Assembly: GCA_023853785.1 (NCBI GenBank)
Contig: JAJIRX010000622.1
Coordinates: 1,550,001-1,614,000 of the forward strand
DNA length: 64,000 bases
Source of the DNA: Psilocybe azurescens
Taxonomy: Eukaryota; Basidiomycota; Agaricomycetes; Agaricales; Agrocybaceae
Reading direction: 5' to 3'
Part shown: positions 34,104 through 45,934 of the stretch, piece by piece
Position numbering within the stretch: position 1 is the first letter of the stretch
Layout of the letters: the number at the start of each line of letters is the position of its first letter
Position numbers and translations under genes: made by a program
The notes under the pieces: generated by a model
Told to the model about the DNA's origin: nothing
Databases searched by the model: none
What the model saw: only the letters and a program-made list of their open reading frames with translations

Positions 34104-34915
34104 TCAAATGGATCCCGCTAACAACAATTGTGCTCCGAAATATGCTATCCATCCTACTGATCTTGCCTTCCAACCCTGCTGCCCACGACAATTTTGTGCC
34201 TGAGCTTTCTTCACGCCAAAAGCGTCGGCTGCAACGAAGAGATCGCTGATCATGAACGTCCAGGCGCCCACAATCTTTTGATGTCCAGTATCGGTCGCTG
34301 TTGCAGTGGCCACCATGGTCATGATTATCACAACATATGCTGTAACGAGGCCGCGCATTTCTTGCGGAACATTGAACCATGCGTCGGGCCCTGGAGTCTT
34401 ATGAAGTATACCCAACCAGTACGAAAGTCCTGCTCCGAAGCTTAGTGCAAGGACGAAATCTGGCAAGCGGAATGCAGCCAGTGACGAGCCGGAAAGGAAA
34501 GCCGCAATGTATGAGATATGAGCAAGTGCGAAAAGAAGGTTCCCGCTTTGAATAGCGGAGAGTCTCCATCACTTTCAGGGGAGCACGTAGGTGCTGACTT
34601 GGTTTGTTTCTGAGCGTAGCGTGTTGGGGTAGGAATGAGGAGGATGTCTCCTGTGAGACTGAATATCAGTCCTGCAACTATTGCGATGGACGACCTGTTC
34701 TCTGGTCGAAGCAATCCATCGCCGGTCGTGGCAGCCTGTATTCCTGCACCGAGAAAAGATAGGGAAGCGGTGATTTTGAAGCCTGCGCTACCGGGATAAA
34801 AACTGTTCATCTCAGAGATGATCAACAAAGCAACAGATGCTGCGAGAGCTGCTGGGTAAGGATCCACTGGTAGCTTAACGCCCAATGCCTCAAGCCTAGA
34901 ATTGACCATGGACAT
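34104..34915 (-). CDS. YhhN/TMEM86 family membrane protein
   Basis: A polytopic protein of about 270 residues. It starts MSMVNSRLEALGVKLPVDPY and has hydrophobic helices including PAALAASVALLIISEMNSF and SIAIVAGLIFSLTGDILLIP. The LTGDILL piece matches the conserved L-x-G-D-x-x-L motif. Later it has ISYIAAFLSGSSLAAFRLPD, LVTAYVVIIMTMVATATATD and the family end motif GAWTFMISDLFVAADAFGV. Human TMEM86 members are lysoplasmalogenases that cut the vinyl-ether bond of lysoplasmalogens. Fungal members are little studied, so the substrate is uncertain. One frame break at the A4 run 34531-34534 must be mended to link KAGTFF with ALAHISYIAAF. Start chosen at ATG 34913-34915. Confidence 0.82.
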
Positions 34916-35428
34916 GGTCAAGTTGTGGCGAATTGCAAGCGATACTAGTGGAAGACAGCTAGGAGGTTACGAGAAAGCGATCCTGGCAGTCGATCCGGTG
35001 CTTGCGTTCAAGCTAAGACCGTGGATTGAGCCTTATGATCATGATCCAATGCGATATGTTGACGCCAAGGCGTAGTCCGGCTTAGGATGCACGGGTCATG
35101 ATCCACATTCCCGAGAAATGATGGACAGAACTGGACAGAAGCCTGAGGAAAGACTTGGAGAAATTTACCACAACACAAGACCCAACCGGGAAGCCCGAAA
35201 GACGGCAAGAGACTTTGCGACTGCACCTCCAGGACGCCTTTGTAAAATAAACATCACCCATAAGCCCTTTCATTACCCATTGATCTTATATACAATATGA
35301 AGTGTACACTATTTAATTACATTACACTGGGGATGTCGTCCGTACGTGTAACTCTATGCTGTTGTTAATAACATTGCCAACTTCTGGCAGACGCAGGGAA
35401 TTAGGCTATATATTTTGACATGCAAGCA
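34916..35428. other. Intergenic between YhhN and DUF6533 genes
   Basis: Both flanking genes are on -. This should contain the YhhN promoter and the 3' end of the DUF6533 gene. A last small exon of the latter may lie here, because its reading ends just after a GTAAGT donor-like sequence at about 35438. No other gene is supported. Confidence 0.35.
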
Positions 35429-37104
35429 TTACAACCACTTACCGATGTGCGAATTAGCAGGTAATATCGTCGGTGTGTCCTGCTGAGTCGTCATAAAATC
35501 TCCATCGATTGAGGTGTGAATAATGCTCGTAAAAATGGCACCAGTTCCCGTTGCCGCCAAAGTGCCTTCTTGCCGATAGCTTGAATTGATTTTTGGGTCA
35601 CGAAGGTTGAGCATGAGGCGAGAGATCATTGTTGAGGATACTCTAACACGAACTGACATTAAAAATGTATCACCTTGATCGAAGCAAAGGACGTACATAT
35701 TGGTGAGGGTTACAGTCATACCCTGTTCGTAGCTCTAATAGTGGAAGAGAGGTGAGATCGAAAATTATATCAAATGTGCGTATGCGAGGAATCTCACTGG
35801 AGAGAGCTAGAGGTATATTAGTCAAAGAAAGAGAAAACCAGAAAACGGGACACACATGGAATGAAAGGAGCACTGAAGAGGTAGCTGCCAGCATACTACT
35901 GTATGGATAAATAAGATTAGGAATCTGCCTCACAGGCTTCGTTGTTGTTGTGATCTGACAACGTACCCAAAATAAATAGTACCTAGTTTCGTGATTAGAA
36001 ATGAAAACAAGTTAACATCGGAAAGCAGACATACCATCCCGAAGCATGACTTGAAGGATGTGAGAGCCCTGACGTCTGTATGTGACAGACTTATACAGGA
36101 TCATAGTGAAGATGAGGATGTCGAAGGCTAGCATCCCTGTCCATGCCTCGGCAAGTCCTAAATTCAAAGGGTCGTAAGACTGAGGAAACTATGCGCAATA
36201 GTTGATTTGGAGTACTTTTGATCTGTAGCCCCAAGACCAACAGGTCAGTCCCACCCAATTTAAAGCTCCAAAGATGGAGTACGTACACATCTTCTCCAAC
36301 AGGTAAGAGACATCCTATCGATGGAAGGTCATCCACAGTGTAGACCTTACTATGACCACTAACGACACAGTACTATTGTAGAAATGAGCAAATGCAACTT
36401 GGGAGTATAGGTACCAACGCACTATGCCAAAGCAGATGACGGTAAGACCTGCTGAACAGATCAGAATAAGGATCGCTTTGTTACAGTTGTACAATGCGTA
36501 TGTTCGCATGATGAGGAGAACTTGAGCCGAAGGTCAATACGGGCTCCAGAGAAGAGGGTAGGGTAGAACGTACGGCCAACGATAACCTGTATGATTACAG
36601 CAAGATATTCATGAAACGTTGACATTTTTACACATCTGAAGAAGATGCGAAGCTGTTCAATTTTAATTAGCGAGTAAAGACTGAATGTGCTCACAGCTGC
36701 AATTTGGTAGCATATCGTTAATCAAAACTACTTTGAGGAAATACATTGAAAGCTCACGTCAAGTCGATCTGGATCTGATGACCTCCAGAAGTATTGAAAA
36801 ATGACAGGCCCATGTCCCAGCAGTGAGAGATACCGATTGAGATAGAAGAGGGAGGATGCCCAAGTAATCCGACGAGAAGCCCAAAAACGATCAATTTCCC
36901 GGGGAAGAGTTAAAAGATAGTCGTAATAGAGAATTACTATTTGGAACGATAGTCTTCGTCAAAGAAAGCACACTACACGCTACGATTAGGCTTACCGATG
37001 GATGCTACTGCAATACATTGATTAACAAAGCTGAGAGGTGGGGTCAATAAACCATCAGTGAAAAATTCATCACGGAAATTTAGAAATTTGATAGACACGA
37101 ACAT
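35429..37104 (-). CDS. DUF6533 domain membrane protein
   Basis: A seven-helix family found in mushrooms, function unknown. The ATG at 37102-37104 starts MFVSIKFLNFRDEFF. The DUF6533 region reads CIAVASIVILYYDYLLTLPR, EIDRFWASRRITWASSLFYL and NRYLSLLGHGPVIFQYFWRS. Then come LLLIMRTYALYNCNKAILIL, GLAEAWTGMLAFDILIFTMI, LYKSVTYRRQGSHILQVMLR and, near the end, SSTMISRLMLNLRDP, the conserved C-terminal helix end. The YDYLLTLPREIDRFW piece is diagnostic. Around ten introns, at least one with an AAG acceptor near 36520. The tail after NLRDP is soluble and Thr/Ser-rich. Receptor-like topology but no known ligand. Splicing between 35750 and 36350 is approximate. Confidence 0.8.
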
Positions 37105-37882
37105 TTGGTCTTCTACAGCCTTAACCATAGGTCGCCGGACAATAGAAAAGAAGAAGAGAGTCAGTGGGGAGGAAGGGAAAGGGAGGGCTCATAGACACAT
37201 CGGCGGGATGAAGACAATGGAGAACCCGAAGTCGATCTTTGCATGCATATAAGAGGAACTGGTGGACACTCCTTCCCGATTCCAAGGGTTGCCACAAACT
37301 CACGGATGTACATCAACTCTTAATTTCCAATCTGTTGCTAAATTTTCCCTTGGCTTGCTGATCTCTCAAGATCTCTCTACGTACTTATTAATACATAGAT
37401 GCCCCTTACAGTATAGTGCTATCCTCACCGGGGTCCATCGGTGTTATTACATAGGTTATTTTTTATTTCAGATCACGGTTTCCCAGCAGTAGACACTGAT
37501 GCAAGCACCTCAAGTTACAACAGTAGATTCAGAGTCTTGTGGTTTATTTTACCGAAACTGATTAACAGACTGACGCCCTGGTACACATTTCAGCGGGGAA
37601 TTGGAACCCATGGCTATGTTAATAGAGGTAGATATCAAAGATAATTTCTGAAAGACGTCCTGGATCGACAGTTCATCAGAGATGTACTTCCGTCACGCGT
37701 GCGAGCGAAGAAGCCACGGATTCAATATTTTTGTCCATACTCAAGAGCGCAACCTAGGCTGTAGCCGGAGCCATTGACCTGATAGGCATTGTGGTCTCAA
37801 GCTCGGGGATCGTGAATAGGGATAGAGTATTAAATTATAAGTTGTTGGGAGCGCCAATAAAGTCCATTGTCTTTCTACAGTA
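37105..37882. other. Intergenic between DUF6533 and Serinc genes
   Basis: No gene is supported on either strand; open stretches near 37262-37644 have no recognisable similarity. It contains the promoter of the DUF6533 gene and the Serinc 3' region. Confidence 0.4.
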
Positions 37883-39784
37883 TCAATCACCAAACCTGGA
37901 TAAAAGTGTAAGACAAACGGGATACAGACAGTTAGATGAACAAACGCACCTGTCTGGCAAAAAAACAGGAGCTAACAGGCTCCAGATATAGAGCAAAATA
38001 CAAACCCACCCTGATACCACTCGCATCCACATAGCAACTTCTGAACGGCCAATGTAAACATCAAAGTTCGGATCCACAGGTCCAGATATAGGATTCTTTG
38101 AAACAATGTTCCTGTAAAATAAAGTATAAAGATTCGAAATTAAGGAAAGAATAGAATGAAACGGCTTACCAGTCAGTCAACAACATTGCCACATACATTG
38201 CTGCGATCGAAAAGATAACGTGGAACCAAGAATACTGTTCGAAAAAAAGATCGGTTTATCGCCTCAATGGAAAGTCATCAGACCTACGTTGTATCTTGTT
38301 CCTGTACGCTCATCATCTCTTGATTCGCCGAAAATATCGTCTTCGTCATCTTCGTCATCTTCTTCTTGTAGTGCAGACGCAGGAATTGCACTGTTGCTGA
38401 TTCAGTCCCAGACCTACTTGAGCCATTGGCGTCACTTACCCTGCTTCAATGGCTGCGAGGAGAGCCTGATAGCGCGGTGATTCAGTTCTTCCCGGTTGCT
38501 GGGTCACAACTCCCAATTCCGAATGGTCTTCATCACCAGTCAGTTGAATTCGACCTTTCTTTCCCTTTCCGACTAGAACTCGACTTTGTGTTGCTGCCCT
38601 AGAGGTTGAATACGCAATTGCCAAGAAAGTGAAGATGCCACCTAAGATGAGGACCGCCTTCTGAGTCGTCTTTCCGTCACGAAGGGGGTTACACTGCTTA
38701 GTTTCGTGTACGTGATTGCTGACAGCAGATACGATAAGATAAGTACAATAAGCAGCGACCATAGATGACTGCGCAAGGCCTGAGCGAGGGTTGCGTTCCT
38801 GGACAGCAGGATGGATGCTCAAAAGGGTGATGATGACACATAAGGCAAGGTTGAATGATATGAAGAATTGGTTGAGGGTGCATCCAGATCCTGCGAAATA
38901 GGCGTAGAGAAGACCGGTCAGGGTTATGGTGAACGAGTACATTGCAGCCGTGGATCCGATTAAGACCCATTGCCAAAAATTGGATGACGAGTTTTCCCAA
39001 TTTTCGAGGCAAGTCTCGGACCAGGAATGTGCAAAATCGACGAGGAGCACAAGACCGACTAGGATGAATATAGATGCACCGAGTAGGGCAACATAATTTC
39101 CCCAGAACATGAAGAAACCGTTGGGAATTACGAAGCTGATGCCTACGAGGATAAACCAAAGAAGTACTTTGGGACCCCACCAACTATTCAATGTGTTAAT
39201 TTATAAAATATAAGTTATACAAATGAATCTTACCCATTCTGTATAGCTGCCCGTTTATCTTTAGTGTCCTGGACGCCGATTAGGAGGGAGCTCAATATGA
39301 GGTGGAACAATGCTAGAGCGAAACAGATGCGATGGACCTGTGACTGCAATCAGAAGACGCCAATGCAACCACTAACAAAACATACCGCTAATACCCCATA
39401 ACACTGCTCTCCAGCACAAACCATCTTGATATAATCAAAACTCCACTTCTCTATGAGTCTTATTGCGAAATCCGTTTTCATGATCCAAGCAAGGATAGAA
39501 TTGAGCATAAATATTATCTGTCATTCGATGAGTTGTGAGGTTACGTCCTAGACTGAAATATGACTTGCTCCAAAGCCAACACGAGTCGCAATGGAGGAAT
39601 TGCAATTGCATGACTTGAAGAACATGGATGCTGCGCACATTGCAACGGTTAAGGAGCAATTCGAATTAGAGTTGACAAGAAACACACCTGCAGTAGAAGT
39701 ACAGAAGAAAGCCAAACCAGCGAAACATGATGTGGCGATGGATGTTAGCCCGCCAGCAAGCGGGAGGGACATGAGTAAACCCAT
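37883..39784 (-). CDS. Serinc/Tms1 family membrane protein
   Basis: Serine incorporator family, about eleven membrane helices, found at endoplasmic reticulum, vacuole or plasma membrane; proposed lipid scramblase. The ATG at 39782-39784 starts MGLLMSLPLAGGLTSIATSC and then CFAGLAFFCTSTA. It goes on with SILAWIMKTDFAIRLIEKW, the conserved CAGEQCYGVLAVHRICFAL, QNGWWGPKVLLWFILVGISF, VIPNGFFMFWGNYVALLGAS and FILVGLVLLVDFAHSWSETC. The LEDLVDFAH-type piece is diagnostic. A middle acidic loop has LQEEDDEDDEDDIFGE. The end reads YSWFHVIFSIAAMYVAMLLT, ISGPVDPNFDVYIGRSEVAM and APVFLPDRFGD, with the last intron cutting PDR. No frame break needed. Confidence 0.93.
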
Positions 39785-39958
39785 GGTGTAGTTACTGGTA
39801 AGTGTTATCCAAGTATCCAGCTGCCTCCAGCGGCAAAGCACTCCACATTCACGTGACTCGCATCCCGCCCCTAACATTGTTTAAATGTTGATATGTTCAC
39901 TCACTGTTCTATCTCATCTTCGTCTCCTAGTTCTTGCTTATCTATAGAAAACAAAGTC

Positions 39959-41051
39959 ATGCCTTATAAAACAAGAAGGAGATTGAATATACCGGCCAAG
40001 AGATTAGGCGGCGCTTTCAACAAGTTGCAAATAGCTCTGAAACTTCAGAACAACCATAACGATTTTCTTGTTATAGCTGTAAGTGCCGATGCCCGACCTG
40101 AGCTCCTTCAATTTACTGACATGCTCTTTAATATGCAGAGGAAAATTCGGACAACGTGAAAAAATATCTCGATCTGTCTTTGACACCGAAGGATCAGAAA
40201 GAATTGTTAAAAAGGTGAAAAATAAGGTAAGCATACTTATAGTAGTGGATCTCGAGATACTTAATAGTACAGAGTTCTGACATCCTGAAACTCGGAATTT
40301 GTTCCCGCTCTCCTTTAAAGGTGGTAGAGAAATACCCGGACTTCTTCGACAGTGAAGACGGTCCCGAGCCTTTGGAGTGTCTATTCAAATATATCAAATA
40401 TTTCCACAACAATACTCGATCCACAATGAGGGCATCTTGTTCACGGAACATGTTATCAATGAAGCGGCAAAATAACAAGCTGACGGACTCAACCAATACT
40501 CTTCGACTGCCTGGCACAAATCCCTATAACAAATCTTCAACTACAAGAGCATACGTGTTAATCACCACTCCTCATAGGACCAAAAGTCCGCAGTATCTTC
40601 ATCTCCGAAACAAAATCCGCTGACTCTTACGGTTTCACCATCCATGAAAGTAAAACCCAATGACTCAATTCCTGCCATGTCTTCACCCATGGCTATCAGC
40701 AACTGGCCAAAGTGGGATTCACAGTCTTTTCATGGTTCCAGTTCTCAGAATACCTCAAGCGAGATATCAAGTGCATCGATGTATACTTCTCAACCCACCC
40801 AGGGTCATCAAATTAGTCGGGTCCACACATTTCTTGACTCGTGCATTCCCCCAATGTCGGGTTATCTTCAACGTTTTATAGATTTTGGATGTGAAACCGA
40901 GGTCCATCTACTCGCAATCTCCTTGTGGACGGACGCCGAAATCGACGAGCTACTAAAGGATAAATTACCATCCGGGCCAGAAGGGATTCATATGTCCGAC
41001 ATGAATGTGCTTTGTTTACGCCGTCATTTCAGGACCTACTTCGGGAACTGA
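39959..41051 (+). CDS. Hypothetical fungal protein with possible SAM-like C-terminus
   Basis: I do not recognise this protein. It starts MPYKTRRRLNIPAKRLGGAF, very basic, then NKLQIALKLQNNHNDFLVIA, an exon with ENSDNVKKYLDLSLTPKDQK and VVEKYPDFFDSEDGPEPLEC. A Ser/Thr/Asn-rich linker follows, and then a compact C-terminal helical segment with SGYLQRFIDFGCETEVHLLA, ISLWTDAEIDELLKDKLPSG and MNVLCLRRHFRTYFGN. The last part has the look of a SAM-like domain (short helices, L-L-A-I-S-L-W), but this is only an impression. One frame break at the A4 run 40582-40585 joins the linker to the C-terminal exon. It is divergent from the Serinc gene, with 174 bases between starts. Confidence 0.6.
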
Positions 41052-41491
41052 TCTCTGCATTTTTTTGATCCCACATATTTTCTTATGAAAGGCGTATAAC
41101 CTAAAGGACGTCATCGAAACAGCGACACCCTACCCATACACACAATTTTGCAGGATTTTTTCTAGGACTATTTCTTGACCCACATCACTAACCCCTACTC
41201 ACGAGGCTGCTGCAATCTGGTATTGTCTTTAGAAATTTTTATATTTTGTAATTTTATCGACAACCGCATTTACTGTCCTATAATCATCGTATACATCACT
41301 GTTGCGCCACAATGTATATGATTTCATCCGATCAATTGAACCTGACCTAATTTAGAACAATGACCAGGGGGATAGAATGAAGAGAAATATGGCCTCGCAC
41401 AATGGGGTAAGTATATGTACATTGGTTTAAACAGGGGTTTTACAATATCTACAACAACAACAATACATGTCGGGTAAAGGTACGCATGATT
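41052..41491. other. Convergent intergenic region
   Basis: Lies between the 3' ends of the hypothetical gene and cwh43. It is AT-rich and holds no coding segment; presumably both 3' untranslated regions. Confidence 0.45.
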
Positions 41492-44400
41492 CTACAACAC
41501 AGCACTCTCAGGAATCTTATAGTACAAAGGCTGCCAGGAATCGTCAGATGGACTACAAGATATACGACTCATATTACGCACCGTATTAAACACATGATAA
41601 TAATGCCCATTAACGCCTCCCTGTGTTGCATCACCGTAGTAGGGCATAGGGAACCACTATTTAGTCCCCGAGTGTCGAGTCAGATACTTGCATTCAAGGT
41701 ATTGAGAATGAATGGGATAGCTTACATGCTCTACTGCGAGCTCCTCCTTTCTCGACCTCAGATATCGAGCTTCCACTGAGTCATCCGTGACGTTGTGTCC
41801 GTGCCGCGGCAGGACGAATTGCGCGATCTGCGTCTCGGTGTCTGTTATGATGCCACGGGAGACGCGTGCGTATGACGTCCGGTACAGCCCACGGTAGAAG
41901 ATGTATTCACACCTATATGAAAGACGTAAGGGTTAGTTCAACAATATGTACTTGAGGTGAAGTACGAGCAATATACCATCGGTCGTTGTCGTCGGCGTCG
42001 ACGTCATGAACATTTCCTTCCTGAACCATGATCCCATAAGGGTTTGCTATTCATGATGAAGCTAAATTAAGCAGGAAGAAGCACTAGAGAGGTATATGTA
42101 CTCACGAGGAGGCGTATGAGGTTTGGTGACGACATAACCGAGGAAAATGACAGGCCTGGTCGAAGCTGCCATGATTTTTGCCAATTCTGTACTTTGCAGT
42201 TCTCTATCCAAAGGATCTTCCTCTGTTCGTGAGGTGTGAGCACAGAACAACGAACGATGAAAATAAAGGCACCTTGTCCATTATGTGCAACGACAACCAG
42301 CACCTCTGTGCCATATACGTCAACAACTGCCTCAATGGCAGGCGCAAGCTCCCCGTGAGGGGAAGGTAGGAGGTGATGTTTAGTGCTAATGATTGGGAAC
42401 TAGAAGGTTGTTGTCAGGACCCCAGTCGGAATCGAGGAAGGATTTGACGCACTTTTGACAACAGGACAGCGCCCCATGTATGCGAGTTGGGTCCTGGTCC
42501 AATATCTACGTTCTGTCGCCGAAGATCGTCAAAGATATCGATGGTATATTACTGAATTACTAACGCACATAGTTTGATTCTTCCACAATTAATCGAGTCC
42601 TATAGAAATTATATCAGCTATTATCTCAGGAACATAAAGAAAGAAACAGCGCTAACAGATCCCGATGTCCAAACGCTGTTCTCTGAAGATATCCAAGTCA
42701 GCAATGGAATTTCGCGACGAAGATTCAATGGAATGCACATGTAAATCCGTCTCCAAAAGACCCACGATATCCAACTCCATATCTCTGCGCAAAAAGAGAA
42801 CTAATCAGCACAAGATAAAGAAATAGCATTGAGGGTGCAATACCGAATCAGATTCAATATTCCGCGCTGACTGTCATTCCCCTCGTTGTCGATGCCAAAA
42901 TGCACCGTCCAGATGCCCGTGTTGAATATCCTTGTTCCGTATTTGAAAGGCTGGGGAGGAGTACTCGGTACTCGGTACCATGTTGTCAATAAGGACAATA
43001 AAGATACAACTGCAAGAATGCTGCGGATGTATGCCTTGTATTTGATTATTATCGATTTGGAAGGAACAGAAGTGGATGTGTTTGTGGCAGCGGCAGATGA
43101 CCATCGGAAGGCAGGGAGGAGACATGCCATTTGGAGGAAGGTCACTCTTTTAGAAAGAAAATATGAGAAACGACTGTTGAGAGAGAGCCACGGATTTGAC
43201 TTACAGGTCTGTTCGCTCTCGCAGATATACACCCCCGGGAACAAATGCGTACGCAACTGTGAAGATGCTCGCCAAGTTCAACAGACAATATACGCCCAGT
43301 GCCGTTGTGTAAATCTTTGATATCCGCATGCCAGCTCCTCCAACAGTAGCACTGGCAGCAACGGCATTGAATGCTAGAGGCAAGACAGACATCAAAAACA
43401 CGGCGACGCCCAACCCACCCGCATAGCCGATCCAATTCCGATACGCATACATGATGTACGAGCAGCCTGAACCGAAAAGGAACCAAGCGGGGCTCGAAAG
43501 CACGTCCCCTAATTTATTTTTCTCTGTGGAGGTCGAAGCCAAGAGCAGCCCTAGAGCCATGGCTAGTATCGTCAGGAATCCGTGGAGATGAGGCACGGGC
43601 CCGCGCGGAAGACGGTCCTCGTATCCTGTCCATGACCAAGCGATTAAGGTGCTTGATTCTGACAGCAAGTTGTGCAAGCAGAAGAGGAGAGAGCCAAGAG
43701 GGAGAGTACCGAGCAAAGAATCTGGTGAAGTTGATGGTTTTACTGTGTTTCTGCTTGTACTTGAGGATCTGTTTGGCGAGCTGGGACGGGTGTAGTACTC
43801 GTAGATGGCGAGTAGTGCCAGGACAAGGCCTGTTTTGTTGTAACCTTCTGCCTTATAGTTTATAAATGGCCACACTGAAAAGAAAGCCGTTAGCATATAG
43901 TAAAATTTGAGTAAAATCGAATAACCTGGATTGTTCGATCTATTTGCTTGCTTCAGCAGCGAAGAAATTATAACCCCAAGACCTGTCACTTGAAGAAAAC
44001 GAGTAAGCCACAATAGTTCCACAGGCGTTCGACCATTGTACACTTACCAATTGCTTGATATGCTACATCATTTTCACCGTCAACTATGCCGGACCAAGTG
44101 ACAACCTGCCGCATGACAGCCACGACATTAGCAATGGCGACAAGCCCCAATCTCCCACCAGGACTCGGCACAAGGTATGCAATAATGCCGATTAGGGATG
44201 TTATTTGCAGTATAACCTGACCTCGACGTGTTCTAGTGAACGCTAGCACGGATGGTGTTGATGGCGTACTATTTAAGTCCGGAGACAAGAAAATGTAGTT
44301 GTAAGGCGAGGAAAGTGACAGTAAGAGAGGAGAGAGGACAGAAAGGAGGGCGAGCTCGTGTCCTGCAATACCGAGCTTCCATACAGAAAAGTAGAACAAA

Positions 44401-45837
44401 GTGGGTATAAGAGAGGTGAAAAGGGTCCAGAAGACGTAAGCTAATAAACGGACCGGTCAGAGAATCACGGCTTGATGTTGATCGACATACTCACATAGGT
44501 ATACATCTGCTAGGAATGCGCTGCCATTCCGCCAAGGTGCAGGAGGACTGGGCGCACTTCCTGTGCTACGAAGAGCGGGTGCCGGAGCAAGGGCAGCATC
44601 GATAGCATTCGCCGGAGCATCGTCGGCATATGTATCCGAAAGTGAGGTTTCCGTTTTATAGCCATTGCGGTTTCTGATATCACTTTGAATATGAACAACT
44701 TGAACAGCAGATGTAATCTGCTCCTGGAGCCTGAAAGTGGAATGTACATCAGGAATCGGAGCTGGGTGAACGGCACGATGACTAACGATGATTCGGCTGC
44801 GGTCAACTTGGTGCTTAAACTTGGATCAAGCGGACTAGCCAGGGATATCTGGGTCAAAATTTAGCAAAGGCGCATCATACGACTAGATGAACGAACATGT
44901 AAACCAGCTTCCCTGAATTCCTGCTCAGCAACAGAATCATAGAGAACGTCAAAGAAGATGAGACCCCATTCAAAAAAGGCGTAGCGGGTGTACGCTAAAA
45001 ATAACACGTAAGTTCAAGTCTGACAATAAACGCACTATATTACCTCCTGGAATGCGATGGACCTTGTGCTGTAGGAAGAAATAGACAAGAGGGATGATAG
45101 TAGTAAAGAAACTAGGGGGAAACGCGTAAATAGGAGAAATTTAATGAACAGCACGTGCAGAACATACGCGCCGGCAATCAGCTTCCTAAAGGTTGATATT
45201 CAAGACATGAGACGGATGTGATCAGTCATTACTGTAGGGTATAATGTCCGCACCTCTTTCTGCGGACGGAAACTCTGGCAACGGGGGTGCTTGCAATGCC
45301 TAGAAGCATCCAGGGTATGTTGCAGACCATGTAGAGAACCATCATAAAATCATGTACGTCATGGTCGTCGCTAGAGGTGATGTAGACCCAGCCTCCGCAG
45401 GAGAGAGTGCGAACTAGTCCGGAAAGGAATACAACGGTAGGAAGAGACGACGTGGATGAATGATGGAGAAAGTACTGCAGAAAGACAAGGGCAAAACGCG
45501 GGCCTGCGATGGGGTAAGGACACTAGTTGCAGGATTTGACGAAAAGTAAAAACCTGAGGTGAGGGCTATGAGAATTTGGAATAGGTTTCGCTCTGGATAC
45601 CAGTCTCCGATGCTAGAAAGGAGATTAGTGACTGAGAGCCAGTTTGATTATTTAAACGGAGAGGTACGTCGCTGAAACGGAAGGAAACCATTCATCTGGA
45701 TACTGAGCAACACTATTTTTTACAATTTTGGTATAGTGGAGAGCGCAGGCTAGTGTGAGAGCAAGTATAAAAGCAGAGGCAGCGAGGAGAGTGTGGAGAC
45801 GGGCGATGGGAGCAGCAGGTAGTCGAGCCAGAGCCAT
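41492..45837 (-). CDS. cwh43: Cwh43-type GPI-anchor lipid remodelling protein
   Basis: In yeast Cwh43 exchanges the diacylglycerol of GPI anchors for ceramide. It is a large membrane protein made of a Frag1/PGAP2-like N-terminal half, a multi-helix middle and a C-terminal exonuclease/phosphatase-like domain. Here the ATG at 45835-45837 starts [20 protein letters not shown], then [20 protein letters not shown] and [19 protein letters not shown] (Frag1 marks). The middle has [40 protein letters not shown] and [20 protein letters not shown], ending [16 protein letters not shown]. The C-terminal domain includes [40 protein letters not shown] and [20 protein letters not shown]. It stops at 41492-41494 after [10 protein letters not shown]. 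More than 15 introns, no frame break found. Its start lies 97 bases from the divergent CobW gene. Confidence 0.9.
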
Positions 45838-45934
45838 GGCAGACAGAGCCAAGTTGTCAACATGCACTAAGTATGTTTATGTCATAAACACGGTCATTCA
45901 ATTTAGAAATTGAAAATGTCTATTTTGGGACTAC
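45838..45934. promoter_or_regulatory. 97-bp bidirectional promoter, cwh43 / CobW gene
   Basis: The two ATGs face away from each other with only 97 bases between them, so both promoters and both 5' leaders must overlap. No known factor site was recognised. Confidence 0.6.

Noticed and set aside
41180..41200. CACTAACCCC as another transposon end
   Set aside because: The match stops after ten bases and no partner or coding sequence is nearby.
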